Source of the DNA: Klebsormidium nitens
Lineage: Eukaryota > Streptophyta > Klebsormidiophyceae > Klebsormidiales > Klebsormidiaceae
Direction of reading: 5' to 3'
Assembly (NCBI GenBank): GCA_000708835.1
Contig: DF237422.1
Location: forward strand, 4,176 to 68,175
DNA length: 64,000 nt
Under the pieces are notes generated by a model. That model was not told the origin of the DNA. It saw only the letters and a program-made list of their open reading frames with translations, and did no database searches. A program made the position numbers and the translations under genes. Positions 24,450 to 35,287 of the stretch are shown piece after piece. Within the stretch, counting starts at the first letter, position 1. The number at the start of each line of letters is the position of its first letter.

Positions 24450-25275
24450 GGAGCTTAGCGTTGCACGAGCATGCCGAAAAAGTGGTTGATCGTTTTCGCG
24501 CGCACAAGGAGAAACCGCCGTTCAGCGTCAGCATGTCCAAAATCATAAACAGAGTACAGTGGCAACTTATAAGGCTGCATCCATCTATTTTTGGAAGATC
24601 GTACGCGTTTTCGAGGCGGACATTATTACATTTTGCCTGCACCTTTTTGATGGGTTCCTTGACATATACGTTTACCTCTCTTGTAAACTTCGTGTGAATG
24701 GGACCTACCGGTTCGATCGTACGTGCAGGTCTCCGGTTTGGGGCGCTGTTGCTCGTGGCAAAAAAGCTCAAGAGCTTGCCTCGATACACGCAAGGGTGGC
24801 AGAATTTTCTCAGGAGTTCACAAGCGCAGAGAGTCGAGAATCGTCCGATCGAACATCCAGCAAAAAATAGTAAACACTGATTAGGAGATACAACTAGAGC
24901 GACGAACAATTCGCATACCTGGTAAGGCTCCAGGCGGAGCAGCCGGTCGGCGCCCATGGAGGGGCAATGAAGGTGCCGGTAGTCCGACTAAACTCTCGGC
25001 ATGTGACCTAAGAGGCATGTGACCTAAGATACGCACCCGGGGGTCGGGTGGGTTAGTTAGGTGGTTAGGGTGGGTTGGGGTGCCGGAGCGGGTGATTAAT
25101 TTGGTTAGGTATCTAGTTTGAAGTGCCCGGATAACTCAAATCTTTTACCGGTATGGTGCCCGTATGGTGTGGATCCAATAAATTTGCCATTTGTAAATTT
25201 GCCATCCCCATTTTCGTCCTCGTCCCCGACTTCCTTCCGTCCCAGACTCGATTGAACCCTACTACGCACTGCAAA
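24450..25275 (-). pseudogene. Broken copy of the TTLL 5' end (parts of exons 2 and 3)
   Basis: Gene order on the minus strand: 25195-25268 matches the 5' part of TTLL exon 2 (13104-13156), about 24917-24957 matches its 3' part (GADRLLRLEPYQ and donor), and about 24467-24520 matches the start of exon 3 (INHFFGM). Exon 2 is split by about 240 bp that includes a repeat element. Homology stops inside exon 3. Exon 1 was not found. It lies just upstream of P450-B, as the intact TTLL 5' end lies just upstream of P450-A. Confidence 0.85.
24985..25140. mobile_element. Inverted-repeat element with telomere-like core, copy 3 (degenerate)
   Basis: The core ggtggttagggtgggttggg then gtgccggagcgggtg is the complement of copies 1 and 4. 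The left end has ggcatgtgacctaaga twice in tandem. The right end is not clear. It interrupts the TTLL exon 2 remnant. Confidence 0.6.
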
Positions 25276-26698
25276 ACACAAACGTACGCATCCAGACTGA
25301 ATTCGATGCAAGCAAAATGGTCTTACAAGGATATTTACAGCTAGTCTCAATAATAGTAGGCTAATAGGCTGACCGGACTTTACCAGTTGGTTTCCTGGAT
25401 TGGAAGTCGACCGCGCAACCGAGATTTGGGAGGAGCATGTTTGCTCGTCCGCATGCCAGCTCTGTTTAAATGGTAGATTGCTGCGGCGGCAGTACCAGCT
25501 GGAAGCTGTAAGTCTAGACGTCCAGGTTTACACACGAAGAGAGTCCTTCCTGACGCCTACGTCGCTCACTACAAAGCAGACTTTGCCTTTTCTCTTGCCT
25601 TATTCTGTTGGCCGTAATTGTGAAACGAAGGTCGAGCTCTAAACAAATTCGATCCTTAGAATTAGCTGTCTTGGTTGGAGCAGGGTCAAGGGTGAGAGGC
25701 CGCGGGGCGCGGGGGGAATGAGGGGGTTAGCTGCTGAGGCTGCATCAGGGCAAATGGTAGTTCAATAGCAGAGCAGCAGAGACTCCTCGCCTTTGCTTAC
25801 CACTTTCGTGTTTCAGATCTCAATTCCCACCCACTTCCAGCTGCAGCTGGGTTCCAGCTGCACTTCCCACCTCTATATATCCTAGCCTCATACAGAGGTA
25901 CCACTGGTACCACTTTTGCACTTTCCTCAGTCTCTGGTACACTGAGCCGGACAGGCACCTGAGCAAAACAGAGTAAGTACAATAGACTGACTGGAACGGA
26001 GCAATTGAGTAGCCTTGTGCATGTCTCAGATATTATGGCTGGTAAGAGCCGAGTTCCTCCAAATAATCATATTTAATGCGGGCTTCAAGTTGAAACTCAG
26101 TGTGTGGTATAATCGTATAAGCTTTGGAAATGTATAATCCCCCCTATTCTTGATTCTAGACAGTCAAGACTGCATTATGCAGCCTTGTAGACCAGCTGTA
26201 TACGCATCCGTCGAGAGAACCATGTTAAAAGTATTTCGAGGCCCGCATTAGATCTGCGGAAGATTGATGCAATGAATGCAAAAAACGCCAGAATGCAAAA
26301 GCGAGTCCAGCCGGCCTAAGTTAGGCTATAGCCTGCTGACTGGAAAGTTTCAAACCGCCGCCTGATTGATCAGCCTTCCCACGGTCCAGTGAACTTCGCG
26401 CGACAATTGTCAATCTTTCTGCGTCAGCGACGGCTGAAGTTGCATAACTGATTCGAAATCGACGGCAAAATATGCCCGAGCTTGCACAACGTACATATGC
26501 AAGTTTCATAATCACAGCAAGAGGCAAGCCAAGAAATGCGCACGGGTGCATTATGCAACCACGAGAAGCCTCTCCGGCTCCTGAGTCCTTTGTTGCCTTC
26601 TGCAGAGGAGCTTGCATTGAATCATGATTTAGACAGAGCTCGCCCGCACAAGAGAGGGCCAAAGACGGACTCTCTGACTCTCGCAAAGGACATTCGCC
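25276..26698. other. Upstream region of P450-B
   Basis: No gene seen. The last ~400 bp is related to the upstream region of P450-A. A purine/G-rich patch lies at 25695-25725. Confidence 0.55.
25840..25980 (+). promoter_or_regulatory. Possible TATA box and leader exon of P450-B
   Basis: A ctatatat box at about 25872 is followed about 100 bp later by a good donor (acagagtaagta, about 25968-25979). This could be a promoter, 5' UTR exon and leader intron ending near the ATG at 26699. No transcript evidence. Confidence 0.3.
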
Positions 26699-29600
26699 AT
26701 GGAGCTTCTGCAGCAGTACCTGGAAGCATCGCACCACTTTGTCTCAGCCCAAAGCGTGACTGTTCTGATCGGGCTTTTAACAATTCTGCTCTTCTCCGTC
26801 CGCATATTTGTTCCTACAAAGGCGGCCCGCGCGCTCCGCAAGGTTCCTGGGCCGCCTTCTTATCCTATTGTAGGAAACCTGGTTGAGCTCTTCAGCAAAG
26901 GGTATCATGAATGCCACAAGGAATGGTTGAGGACTTATGGCTCAATGTATAAGTATGTGATGGGGGACACGTTGCTGGTTGTGTCAGACCCTGATATTGT
27001 GCAGCAGGTGAGCACCGTCCTAAGGTCTCAATTTTGTTAGCGTCCGCGCCCGAGCTGCCTGTATGCTTTCATTATAATGCTGTCGTTGCGGGTCAAGATG
27101 AGGACTTGAGGCGACTACCCTTATTGCAAGATGATGGTTGGAAAAGAGATTTTGCAGAAAGGACAATGCAAAGCTTGCACAATTCTCAGGATAATGTCCT
27201 GTAGAACTGTACATGGCACTGGGGCTTTGGCAGGACAATTGTAGTGTGGCCTGATGATCTCGTAAAACATTGGGTGGTACAATTTGCGGGTGAAACATTT
27301 CATGTGAGTCACCAGCTCCCCATTTATTGTCAGCTCTCAATCAAATTTCCAAGCAAGCAACAGCAGCCCTTCTGAGTACCTTGGCATGGTTGGGCTTCTC
27401 CAGAGAATAATCAGCGGGTATCATAGTTTTGCGCCATGGCTGGGGTATCGCAAGACGCGTTTCACCATCTTGCACTTTCGCACGATGTATTCAACATGTG
27501 TCTCAGTTTTGCAGAAGCTGGGTTTGCGTCAGGCAGTCCCACGCCCCTTTTCTTTTTTGTTGTCGTTATGTATCACAGCAGCACCAATGGCTCAGTTCTG
27601 TTTGAACAGCTTGTTTCCTGAATATCTCTTGAAAGGGGCAGTCTGGCCCAACCGAAAGTACGGCCCAATGCTGCCTTGGCGTGGGAGTTTCTCTGAGATC
27701 ATTATTTCATGCAAGCACTTCCTTCGATCAATGACAACTTGCACCGCACAGATAGTGCCTGAATAAAGACTTGTGGACCAAACGCTGCTGTTCGCGAGTC
27801 TGTGAAAAGCGCATGAAGCCGTCACTCAGTCTTGGTCCAGAACCATGTTTCATGCAAGGCAAACTTCAATCCTAGAATCAGACACAAGCCCAGCATTGTG
27901 GTGTCTCAAAGAACCGACCTTATAACCACACATGAACTCCTGACATTCTTCATATACCCGGGAGGAAAGCCCATACTATCCTCTCACAAGAAAAGAGAGG
28001 CTCGGTTGAAACCCGACTGTCAATAAGAAATGTTCCCCCGCGGTAGAGATGATGAAACTCAACTGCGGTTTAGGCTAAACCAAGCGCTTCGATTTCCCTT
28101 CACAGGTGGGGGTGCGGATGTTCAAGACGTTCCACGACCGGCCGATGCCAGGTTTTGTGGATGAGGAGCGTGCCGGGAAGGCGCTCGTCTTTAGCAAGTG
28201 AGAATCTTGCCCTTCTTTCCATTCTGCGATGCTCGTAGTTGAGATTCCTTCTGAAATAGAGCGTGTCTGCAGATGCTTCTCTCCACCACAGACATAGGTA
28301 GAAGCTTTTGCGATTCGGCCGCACCATGCATCTTCGGTTGTCCCACACTCACGCCGTATGTTGTTAAAGAAACCCTTATTTCTGAAAACCCAGGCTATCA
28401 AATCTGTCTTCCTTCTGCAAGGGCCAGTACAAAACGGGGCGTCTGCAAAGCAGTTGTGCTCCCCCTTCTTCATTCAGAAAGCTCAAACACTTTTAGCCTT
28501 ATCAGGCACGCATGCTTGCCAGAATCAAAACGATGGAGCGTCACAATTCCAGTCGCCATATTGAGTTCAAACCACCTCCATATCCCATGTACCGAGGCCA
28601 TACAGCATGGGCCTGCGCAACGCTGATCTCCCCATTTCCAGCACTTTGGCGGCACCGAGGCATGCACTGCTCTTCCAAACTCGAAACGCTTGAAGCATCC
28701 AAATCAGAACCCCGAACCAAGCCAATCCATCTCCATGTCGGAATCTACAAAGCGCAGTACTGGACTGCCGTGCGGAATCGCTGTGCTCCCCCTTTTCCAC
28801 ACAACAAAACTCCAGCATTTGAGCCGTTCCAAATTACGCCCTACAGCAAAACAACCCAATGCTTTTGAAACCCAGAATATAACATCTTTCTTCCGTCTAC
28901 AGGTGCCAGTACTAGACTGGCGTGCGCACGGCGGCGTATCTTTTTCACACCGTAAAATCCAACATTTCGATGTTCATCAGCCATGCATGCCCCCCCAAAT
29001 TAAATCGCCCCGAGCCAACCTATCTTTATTTCCCATCTACAGGGGGCCGATACTGGACGGGCGTGCGCAATTCAGTGCTCCCCCTTTTGCACTCCGCGAA
29101 ACTCCGGCACTTTGGCTGATGTCCTTGGTTCTCAATCTTTATACCACATAGTATCATAACCGCATTTTGCCAAAGCCAAAACCATCATCCTATGTCCCAC
29201 GCTTGCAGGGGCCAATACTGGACGGGCGTGCGCAACGCAGTGCTCCCCCTTTTTCACACCGCAAAGCTGCAGCACTTTGGCCGTACCATGCACGAATGCG
29301 CGGAGCAATTGGTGGCGCGACTCGAGAAAGCGGCTGCAAACGAGGAGCAAGTCAACTTGCTGGAGTGGGCGGGGGCGATGACCATGGACGTGTTGGGGTC
29401 TTCTGCCTTTGGGGTTACTTTCAACAGTCAGGTGAACACAGTCATTTGCACTGATTCTTGAGAGCTTCTACAACGCTTTCGGGAAAGCAGCTGAAAACAA
29501 GGAGCTGATCAACATGCTGGAATGGGACTATGGACGTGTTGGGGTCTTCCGCCTTTGGGGTTACTTTCAACAGTCAGGTAGGTAATGGCCTGGGAATTTC

Positions 29601-32600
29601 CATCAGAGATCGGTGATCTTCTTTAAAGTTTTTGTCCTTGAATTTTGGGCTTCAAGAAAGCGGCTTCAATATGGAGCAGATCAACTTGCTGGACAGGGGA
29701 GATGACCATGGATCCGTGTCGGGTTTTCTTGCGGGTTTCGAGTCGCTTCCAACTTTGTGGTGAGACTCTGGGATGTTCGCTTGGAGAGTCCATTTTGCGT
29801 CAGTGATTCGTCTCTCTTCTACACAACCGCGCCTCGAAAAGTCAATTGTAAGAGGAGAACAAGTCATGTAGAGTGGTCGGATAAATGCTCATGGACGTCT
29901 TGGGAATGCTTGCCTTCGGCATCAATCCCAGGTTCGATCGGCGTTGCAAAAAACCGGAGTAAGAGGCGGCTTTTGATGTTACACTTCTTTCAGATTTCCT
30001 TGTTCATGCCAGGTACGACTTCTCGTGCTCAATCGTCTTCTCTACTGAGCTCCTCTCATTATTCCAGGTTCACCGAAAGACGGAAGGCCAAACCTGACGA
30101 AGTTCCTGAACCTAGTCTAAAAAAGCATGCCAAGTCGCGCTTGAGCTCTTTGTTCTCGTCACTGGTTGAATAAAATGTTCCGGATGAATTTGCTGTTAAT
30201 TCAAGCGGCTTTTCAAAATTTCCAGTCACCTCAAGGTGGGCGAAGAGACGAAGGGCCCCAACCTTAAGCAATTGACTCGAGCAGCATCGCAGTTTCTGGA
30301 TCGCTCAATCTTTCCAAATCCACTTCAGAACCTTGAATCCGAATACATACGCGCGGTTCTGATTCCCGGAGTTGCTAAGCCCCATCGTGTGCCATTCCAT
30401 CTAGTAGGTCTTTTCTTTCCTCAGGTAAGAGAGGTTCCAGCCTAGCCGCGATAGCGTTCTCTTCTTTGCGGTCTTGGTTCCTTAGATGGAAGATCAGGAA
30501 GAAAAGCAAGACCCATATGCACGGTCTGAATGACATTCAATTCCCGGTTATGTCATCCGAAGATCAAACGCCCATCATGTCCTCTTCTAAGGCAGCCTAG
30601 GCACAATCACCCGCACTGAAACGTCCTTCGCTCCTCTTTGCGCAGGTCGGCGAAAAGACCGACGGCCTTACCCTGACAAAAGCCGTGAGCGAAAACCTCA
30701 ACAACATCGCGAAATTGCGCATCAGTACTCTCCTGGCGATCCTCTTCCCTCCCCTCCGGAAGCCCGCGCAATGGATGATGTTACGGATCCCTGGGTCGGC
30801 CGATTACGTCCATAGGCAACGGACCGCGTATATACTGCGGGAGAGCCAGAAGATCATCGAGGCGCGACGGAAAGTGAGAGAGTGTGTTCGGACTTTCGTC
30901 TTTGCATTCTGGTCATCTCATACGTCGATGTATGGCTTGGAGAATCTGCTTGGTTTCTATTGCTTCTTGGGAAGGCGGCTACTCTTAAGGCATCTCAGCA
31001 ATCTGGATCTTTGGAACGTGGGGAACATATCTGGAGCGCACGAGATGAGAATCTATTCAAATCCTGTTACCTGTAACACGTTCAGATGTCCCTTGTTTTC
31101 CGCCAAGCTCTTAACCCGGAATTTGGTTAACGTTCCCGTGCAAGACGCAGACACGTGGCGCCCCGTTGAGCATCCAAAGCAAATGTATCACTCCTGCGTA
31201 CAGCCGAAAACTGTGACCCAGCCCCAGATCGGAAACATTGGCAGAGCTTGCTGACGTGGCGGTTCCACAATCAATTGATGGCGCCCCGGGGTGGAAACGC
31301 GGACAGCAATTTTAACAAGAACTTTACACAGCCGACTCTCATCTTAGTAACGTCAGAAACTCGCAGTCGGGACATTTTAAAAAGAAACACGTTCTTGTAG
31401 GCAAGCGGACGTTCTTTGTGCGGCGAAACTTCTGAGCGCGCACGGCAACCGACTCGCGTTTACCAGACTCCAGAGGCGCAACAGTGTGAACAGACCCTCA
31501 GACCAGGGTGTAAATAGGCCCCCTGTTTGAGGAAAAACGAGCCGTCAAGCCCAAGCCTCGAAGCACGTGTCTCGCTTCGTGACGTGCTGACGTCGTACTG
31601 CGTGCACGGGACGCCGTCACGAAGGCAGATGCATAAACTCGGTTACTCTACTTTAGGTTGCTGACGTCTCCTGTGCAGGAGGCTGACGTGGCGGCTTCTG
31701 AGGTTGCTGACGTGTCCCGTGCAGGAGGCTGACGTGGCAGAGACCCGGCACGACTTCCTGAGCATGCTGACGCAAGCCCGGAACAAGACGACAGGGGAGC
31801 CGCTTTCGGACAAGGCGATCCTTGCGCTCGTGTTTGAATTCCTCAGCGCGGGGACGGATACGACCGCAAATACGCTCAGTTTCGCCGGTGAGCCAATAGC
31901 CTATGAACTTTGCTGATAGCTTATTCGTTACTTCCGGTGAATAGACGGTTCGTATCTAGGAGCGCTACTATGATTTGCACGTGGAAGAAAACGAGTTCCT
32001 CGGCGTGGGGACCGGATACGACCCCAAACACTTTCAGTTTCGACAATAAGCTATAGCATACGAGATATTGTTGATACTTAATCTCTTACTTCCGATGACT
32101 AGACGCCTCAGATCCAGGAGCGCTATTTTCATTCTTATCTTTCTAAGGGGAAACACTTGCGCTCGTGTACGAGTTCCTCGGCGCGGTAAGCTATCGCTTA
32201 TGGGGTTTGCTGATCGCTTATCTCTTCCCCGCTCGTGTACCAGTCGTCGGCGCTGAGACTGATATGACCGCAAGCACAGTCAGCTTGCTGGTAAGCAATG
32301 GGGTTTGCTGATAGCTTGTTGCCGAATTTCCTTGAGTCGATGGTCCGACTGAAGAACTGCTCTCTGGTTTATGAAGTTTTTGAAGGAAGAGAGTGTGAGC
32401 GTTTCTTTACGAGTCCCTTGGCGCCAAAACGGACACAAATTCACACACAATCAGCTCCACCGGTAAGCTATCGCCTTCGCCCTAAGCTTTTTCGGATATG
32501 CGATTGTTCCTGCTATTTATTTCAGGAAAATGCAGCCGGAGCGTCACACAAGTTAGTGATAGTTGAAACGCTCTAGGCGCAAGAACGGGTACAGTCGCAA

Positions 32601-35287
32601 ACCGCAACGCAACCAGCATCACCGAAAGATGGAACCGAGTGCCGATTTTTGAGTAACCGGGTACCGGATACCAAGACTCCCCACAGAGCGGCTTGCATCA
32701 AGGGTCTGAATATTCTCTTCGCTTTAAAGTACACCCCCGAAACAACACCGTTCCTTTTGTGCATTGTAGTCATTGGCGAAGAGCCCAGCCCCCGAGAAAA
32801 ACCTTTGCGAATCGCAACAAAGATGCGAAAGTCTGGCGACCAATCAGCTGTTGCCAGGTGTCTGGTCTCTGTCCCTCTCTAAATCCCTAAAGGGACGGCG
32901 CTGGCCTTATGAATCTGCGCAGTCTACTCTTTGGCTATAAGTTGGTGACAAGCTGTCCCGCGTTGTCCGGGGTTTCACGTGAATTCACGAGAGAAAAGGA
33001 ATGACCAACCCCAAGTCCAAATGCCAAACACGAACTGCCACGTGTCTGGATCGCGGCCTCGATTCTCTATCCAAGCAAACAGTTCCGCCCTTGTTATTCC
33101 TGGCAGTGTTCTGTTTGACCAACAACCCGGCCGCCGAGCAAAAGATGTGCCGCGAGATCCGCGAGTTTTACGAGAAGCTCGAGAAGGAAGGAGTGGCGGA
33201 TAGCGAGTTCCGCCCGACGTACGACGAACTCGCCCAGTTTCCGTACGTCGAGCAGGTAAATGATTGGTCTTTCCCAACTTTCTTTGAATGCCTCGTTCAG
33301 GCAAGCTTCTGCGAGAGCTCTTTTTCGGAGCCGTCTTCAGCCTTGACGCTTTCCCAAAGGACGTGGTCATATTCGTAGCGATTCTCAGTCACGTATACAC
33401 CACAAAGCCTGCGCGTGTCGCTTGAGAGCCGCGTCGGGGGAAGCCCACTTTTAACGTCAGAGATACTGGCAAATCAAGTGTGACTGAAGCGGCGTATGAC
33501 TTAAGATTCATGTACCCCGACCAAACAAACTAAAAACCCTAACCTGAACAATCACGCGCGCGGCACCCCAAGCCACCCTAACCACCAGACTAACCCCACC
33601 CGTCCCCCGGGTGCCTTTCTTAAGTCACGCGGCTTTTGAGTCACACTTACGTTACCAGAGTTCCTCAGAGTTGTGAGTTGACCTACTCCAACTTTATCCA
33701 TACAGGTTGTCCAGGAGACGTTACGGCTCTTCCCCACGGGAGCCGTCATTTCGCGGCAGGCCTCCCAGGATTGCCACGTGGCGGGCATCCACCTACCCAA
33801 GGGCGTCAATGTACGGTCACCCTTGGACCTCCCTTACTGTTTCTTTGTGCTTTCCTCCCTTTCTTCTCCTCATCGGTCCACTCGTCCCGAGCGTTGCTGA
33901 AAAGTGCGACATGAAAGGAACACGGAATCCATTCCCGCGCACCTCGTAGCCTTCCAGAACAGAATGTACACTTGTACGTACTGGTTGAGAACTGAGTGTG
34001 GGCAGAAAAGTACATACAAAAACTATGCAGCTGGGGACTTCTGTTTGTCGGTGGTCGCACTTTTCGAGAGACGTACTGACCCTGCGTTGCCCGATGCAAT
34101 TGCTTATCATGTATTACCGGCCAACGATCTTGTCTCGGGACAAGAGCCGAGTCAATTTCCGGTTCTGTCCACGGGTTCCGGACAGCGGCTTGTAGTCCTC
34201 ACGTGCCGGAATCGATCTGTTACAAAGCGTCGACGACTATGACAGGAGATCCAACTCTTTGGAGCATTGAATCGGGTCCGCAGTCGTGCCTGGCTCAGAA
34301 TTCTGGTCCGGTTAAATTGCTGGTTCCGTTTCGCAGGTCTTGATTCCGGTCTACGCCATGCACCACAACCCGGAAGTTTGTCCCGACCCAGACGCGTTCC
34401 GCCCGGAGCGCTTCGATCCGGCGGAAGTCGCAGGAAGGCACCCGTACGCCTTCATCCCGTTCGGGTGAGCGCTGCGTCATATGCTCTTGGCCGTCAAGAC
34501 TGGAAAAGGGATCCTTTGTGAGAACCCTTGAGCGCTTCCTCGCTCTGTTATTCTCCTGGTTAGTGCCATTCTGGCTAGCTGATCTTGGGTACTCTTGCTG
34601 CGTGTCAGTTCCTATTCTAACTACTGAGGATCTTTCTTGGTCGCAAAAGATTAAAGGAAGGGCTTTCCCTTGTTTGGAAAGGGCTGTGATCCAAGATGGC
34701 GAATTTTGCGGAGGTCTTGCATGCACCCGTGCAAGTGGTTATCCTTCTTGACCTAGTAACTCATCCGCTGTTCGCATAGCGTAAGTTTCTTTTCTCAGTA
34801 CTCTTCTCCTTCATTCAACCCCAAAGTGTGCTTATTATCGCAATGAACGCGCAACGCTTTACAAGCACAATCTCCTTCCCACTCCAAATGTCATGCCCTT
34901 TTTCCGGGGCGTCTATCTGAGAATCGTTTTCCCCTTTCAGCTTTGCTCCGAGTTGCGCTTCAGCGACCGCTATGGAAGAAGCAAAGCTGGCAGCCATCCT
35001 GCTTTCTTCTCGCCTAGCCCTTTTGCATGACCCCCTCGCTCCAAAGCTCCATCAGAGTTTAAACGCTTTCGTTCATCGCTTATAGGCTCGGTCCACGAAT
35101 GTGCATTGGGCACCGCTTCGCGATGGAGGAAGCAAAGCTCGCGCTCATTCGGCTTTACAAGAGACTCACCTTTACGGTAATTAACGAGAAAATCTTGCGG
35201 CCCGACGGAAAGTTAGATCTTCAAGTAGGGATTGTGCTGAAACCAAGGAACGGCATGTGGGTTGTGCCGCAAGTACAGAGTAAGTGA
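26699..35287 (+). CDS. Cytochrome P450, CYP711-like (tandem copy B)
   Basis: Nine exons: 26699-27007, 28106-28197, 29209-29431, 30646-30873, 31725-31887, 33107-33255, 33706-33810, 34337-34464, 35086-35287. They join in frame to 532 residues. All inner exons have the same length as in copy A (92, 223, 228, 163, 149, 105, 128 nt). It has an anchor segment, a [13 protein letters not shown] hinge, an I-helix [10 protein letters not shown] (about 325-334), ETLR, FRPERF, and [10 protein letters not shown] with the haem Cys at about 472. All key residues are present, so both copies look functional. Protein identity to copy A looks high throughout. Introns differ much more, and echo arrays are larger here. 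The 5' flank carries the TTLL fossil; the 3' flank is convergent with the minus-strand ligase gene. Confidence 0.88.
28420..29125 (+). repeat. Five 5'-edge echoes of P450-B exon 3
   Basis: Degenerate copies of the exon start ([20 protein letters not shown]) begin near 28421, 28585, 28745, 28905 and 29042, before the true exon at 29209. Spacing is close to 160 bp for the first four. The nearest copy (29040-29118) is the best preserved (ccgatactggacgggcgtgc). All have lost the frame or the acceptor. Confidence 0.9.
29462..29945 (+). repeat. Three 3'-edge echoes of P450-B exon 3
   Basis: Copies near 29462-29580 (ends with an intact gtcaggtaggt donor but lacks about 9 nt of coding sequence), 29640-29765 and 29845-29935 carry remnants of [20 protein letters not shown]. 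They lie downstream of the true exon. Confidence 0.85.
30050..30305 (+). repeat. Two 5'-edge echoes of P450-B exon 4
   Basis: Copies near 30064-30110 and 30232-30300 resemble the exon start ([15 protein letters not shown]), each preceded by a ttccag-type acceptor context. They lie upstream of the true exon at 30646. Confidence 0.7.
31650..31724 (+). repeat. Duplicated acceptor of P450-B exon 5
   Basis: The words gttgctgacgt, gtgcaggaggctgacgtggc occur twice, 46 bp apart, so two strong acceptors precede exon 5 (31679 and 31725). The upstream one would shift the frame and meet a stop; the downstream one matches copy A. Confidence 0.85.
31970..32635 (+). repeat. 3'-edge echo array of P450-B exon 5
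   Basis: Decayed copies of the I-helix codons and the donor lie near 31990-32050, 32160-32200, 32225-32295, 32400-32466 and 32575-32630. They hold the same exon edge as the array in copy A but are much more diverged. Confidence 0.75.
33466..33658. mobile_element. Inverted-repeat element with telomere-like core, copy 4 (193 bp)
   Basis: It ends in ctggcaaatcaagtgtgact and the inverted ...gagtcacacttacgttaccag. It shares the terminal CTGG(T/C)AA and the C-rich core (aaaaaccctaacc, ccaccctaaccacc, cccgggtgcc) with copy 1. It has the same length as copy 1, but the subterminal sequence is different. It lies 47 bp upstream of exon 7 of P450-B. Confidence 0.8.
34960..35005 (+). repeat. 5'-edge echo of P450-B exon 9
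   Basis: The block gaccgctatggaagaagcaa agctggc resembles the exon segment coding [11 protein letters not shown]. It lies about 120 bp upstream of the true exon. Confidence 0.7.

Noticed and set aside
28420-29945. Mutually exclusive exon cluster in P450-B exon 3
   Set aside because: Each copy holds only one edge of the exon and has frameshifts, stops or lost splice sites. Only ligase exon 8b is full length and intact.
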